5,965 bases of DNA from Methanomicrobiales archaeon (GTDB taxonomy: Archaea; Halobacteriota; Methanomicrobia; Methanomicrobiales; Methanospirillaceae), in contig JADGNL010000072.1 in the NCBI GenBank assembly GCA_017883495.1, positions 1 through 5,965 of the forward strand, written 5' to 3'. Below are positions 5,181 through 5,965 of this stretch, piece after piece. The position numbers and the translations under genes are program-made. Positions within the stretch are counted from its first letter, which is position 1, and every line of letters starts with the position of its first letter. The notes beneath the pieces are model-generated. The model had not been told where the DNA came from, did no database searches, and worked only from the letters and a program-made list of their open reading frames with translations.

Positions 5181-5270
5181 GGACAGGGTTCTCAGACCCT
5201 CCGGCATTCTTCGGCACGAAGCAGCAAAGACGGCTCATTTTTCACAGGACACGGGCGTCTGAGCCTGTCC
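5181..5270. repeat. Imperfect inverted repeat in the NOG1/cis-prenyltransferase convergent spacer
   Basis: The plus strand at 5181-5197 reads GGACAGGGTTCTCAGAC, and the minus strand at 5270-5257 reads GGACAGGCTCAGAC. The arms are identical at 14 positions except for GTT inserted in the left arm. A second small hairpin, CTTCG-GCA-CGAAG (5209-5221), sits inside, and the right half can pair alternatively (GGCTCA 5232-5237 with TGAGCC 5260-5265). A T5 run lies at 5238-5242. The position between two convergent stops suggests a bidirectional terminator or 3'-end structure; a small repeat element is the alternative. Confidence 0.55.
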
Positions 5271-5288
5271 GAAGATATGGGGGTGGAC

Positions 5289-5965
5289 CTAGCCGCCCAT
5301 TGTGACATCCTGGCTGCTGTACCACTGCAGTGCGTCGTAGAAGTGCCCCATCTCGAAGTCGGGCCACAGCGCGTCCACGACAAAGAGGTCCGCGTACGCG
5401 GACTGCAGGGGCAGGAAGCCGCTCAACCGGCTCCTCCCGCCCCATCGAATTATCAGGTCGATCCGGGAGACATGTCGCGAGCCGATGAGGTCGAGCGGAT
5501 CCCCCCCCATGCCGGCCGCGTGCGCCCGGGCCGCCTCGGCCACGTCCCACTTCCAGCTGTAGCTGACGAGGAGGTTGAGGCGCCTCCTCCGAGCTCTGCC
5601 CTCCTCCGGCACGGTGAGATGCTCGAGCCCCTCGGGAAAGACGGTGGAGCCGGTATCGCCGACGAGGAGCACCGAGGCGTCCTGGTTCTCGACCCAGTCG
5701 ATGAACTTGACGAAGGCGGCCTTGAAGGCCTCGACCTGGTCCCGGGGCCGATGCGTGTTCTCCTTCGTGAAGATGTAGGTCGAGACCTCCTCGATGCCGA
5801 GGTCCCATACGACGTCGAAGAGCTGTTTTCCGGGCTCGATGCCGTGATCGTACCCGGCCGACTTGGGAAGCCCACGCGCCACGGCCCACCGCCGGTTGCC
5901 GTCGGGGATGATGCCCAGGTGGGTCGGGATGCGCGAGCCCTTCGAGGGCAGAAGGCCCGTGGCGG
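5289..5965 (-). CDS. uppS: cis-prenyltransferase (undecaprenyl diphosphate synthase family), 5' partial, divergent motifs
   Basis: The frame is open to the right edge, giving 224 visible residues; probably only 10-20 N-terminal residues are missing. I read HLGIIPDGNRRWAVARGLP (5865-5921), the family's first conserved region, with the catalytic Asp at 5901-5903. A GTG inside this motif (5880-5882) is not the start. Then come YIFTKENTHRP (equivalent to FSxENxxRP), the RWGGRSRLS block with both diphosphate-binding Args (5445-5447 and 5427-5429), and LWPDF. The enzyme adds isopentenyl diphosphate units in cis to make the polyprenyl carrier for glycan assembly. Three positions are unusual: GGE is GGR (Arg at 5433-5435), the metal-binding Glu of YAEL is Asp (5388-5390), and the NYGGR motif is SYSWK (5550-5564). 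It may be a second, specialised paralogue. The gene is convergent with NOG1. Confidence 0.9.
   Translation of the reverse strand, partial: ATGLLPSKGSRIPTHLGIIPDGNRRWAVARGLPKSAGYDHGIEPGKQLFDVVWDLGIEEVSTYIFTKENTHRPRDQVEAFKAAFVKFIDWVENQDASVLLVGDTGSTVFPEGLEHLTVPEEGRARRRRLNLLVSYSWKWDVAEAARAHAAGMGGDPLDLIGSRHVSRIDLIIRWGGRSRLSGFLPLQSAYADLFVVDALWPDFEMGHFYDALQWYSSQDVTMGG

Noticed and set aside
5880..5882. GTG as start codon of the cis-prenyltransferase
   Set aside because: The same frame continues upstream through HLGIIPDGNRRWA, which contains the catalytic Asp, so the true start lies beyond the window.
5242..5889. Alternative minus-strand frame overlapping the cis-prenyltransferase
   Set aside because: It is Arg/Gly-rich without motifs; the adjacent frame carries the full cis-prenyltransferase signature through the window edge.
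1..5965. CRISPR array, insertion sequence or phage-derived module
   Set aside because: There are no regularly spaced repeats, transposase or integrase motifs, or terminal repeats with target duplications. Codon and base composition look uniform across the window.

Overview
The window looks like chromosomal DNA of a GC-rich methanogenic euryarchaeon, most likely of the Methanomicrobiales (Methanoculleus or Methanofollis type). The evidence is the gene set: an archaeal-type NOG1 GTPase, a long-form archaeal FKBP with a C-terminal domain, a methanogen-type radical SAM protein with a B12-binding-like N-terminus, an archaeal COG2129-type phosphoesterase, an archaeal CyaB/CYTH protein and an archaeal cis-prenyltransferase. 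Shine-Dalgarno sites are of the GGAGG/GGTGA type, GTG starts are common, and there are short AT-rich patches in promoter positions. The species assignment is inference; no rRNA is present.

Layout, left to right. (1) A minus-strand PEBP/YbhB-like gene, starting at 520 and running off the left edge. (2) A divergent plus-strand pair, a radical SAM protein (631-1728) and a metallophosphoesterase (1766-2404), 37 nt apart and probably one operon. (3) A 110-nt convergent spacer with a hairpin and an oligo-T candidate terminator. (4) A minus-strand CyaB-type CYTH protein (2515-3060). (5) A 137-nt divergent promoter region. (6) A plus-strand FKBP-type peptidyl-prolyl isomerase (3198-3911) ending at a clear hairpin terminator. 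(7) A 208-nt spacer with short repeats, then plus-strand NOG1 (4120-5160, or from 4174). (8) A 128-nt convergent spacer dominated by an inverted repeat. (9) A minus-strand cis-prenyltransferase that enters from the right edge and ends at 5289.

The genes are mostly ordinary archaeal housekeeping or conserved-hypothetical genes: ribosome biogenesis (NOG1), protein folding (FKBP), polyprenyl lipid-carrier synthesis (cis-prenyltransferase) and several enzymes of unknown substrate. Apart from the radical SAM and phosphoesterase pair, I see no operon that ties them into one pathway. I found no tRNA, rRNA, CRISPR, insertion sequence, toxin-antitoxin or phage genes, and no convincing new multi-gene system. 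The points most worth a second look are the altered active-site motifs in the cis-prenyltransferase, the inverted repeat at 5181-5270, the uncharacterised radical SAM and phosphoesterase pair, and an apparent collision of two reading frames at the far left.
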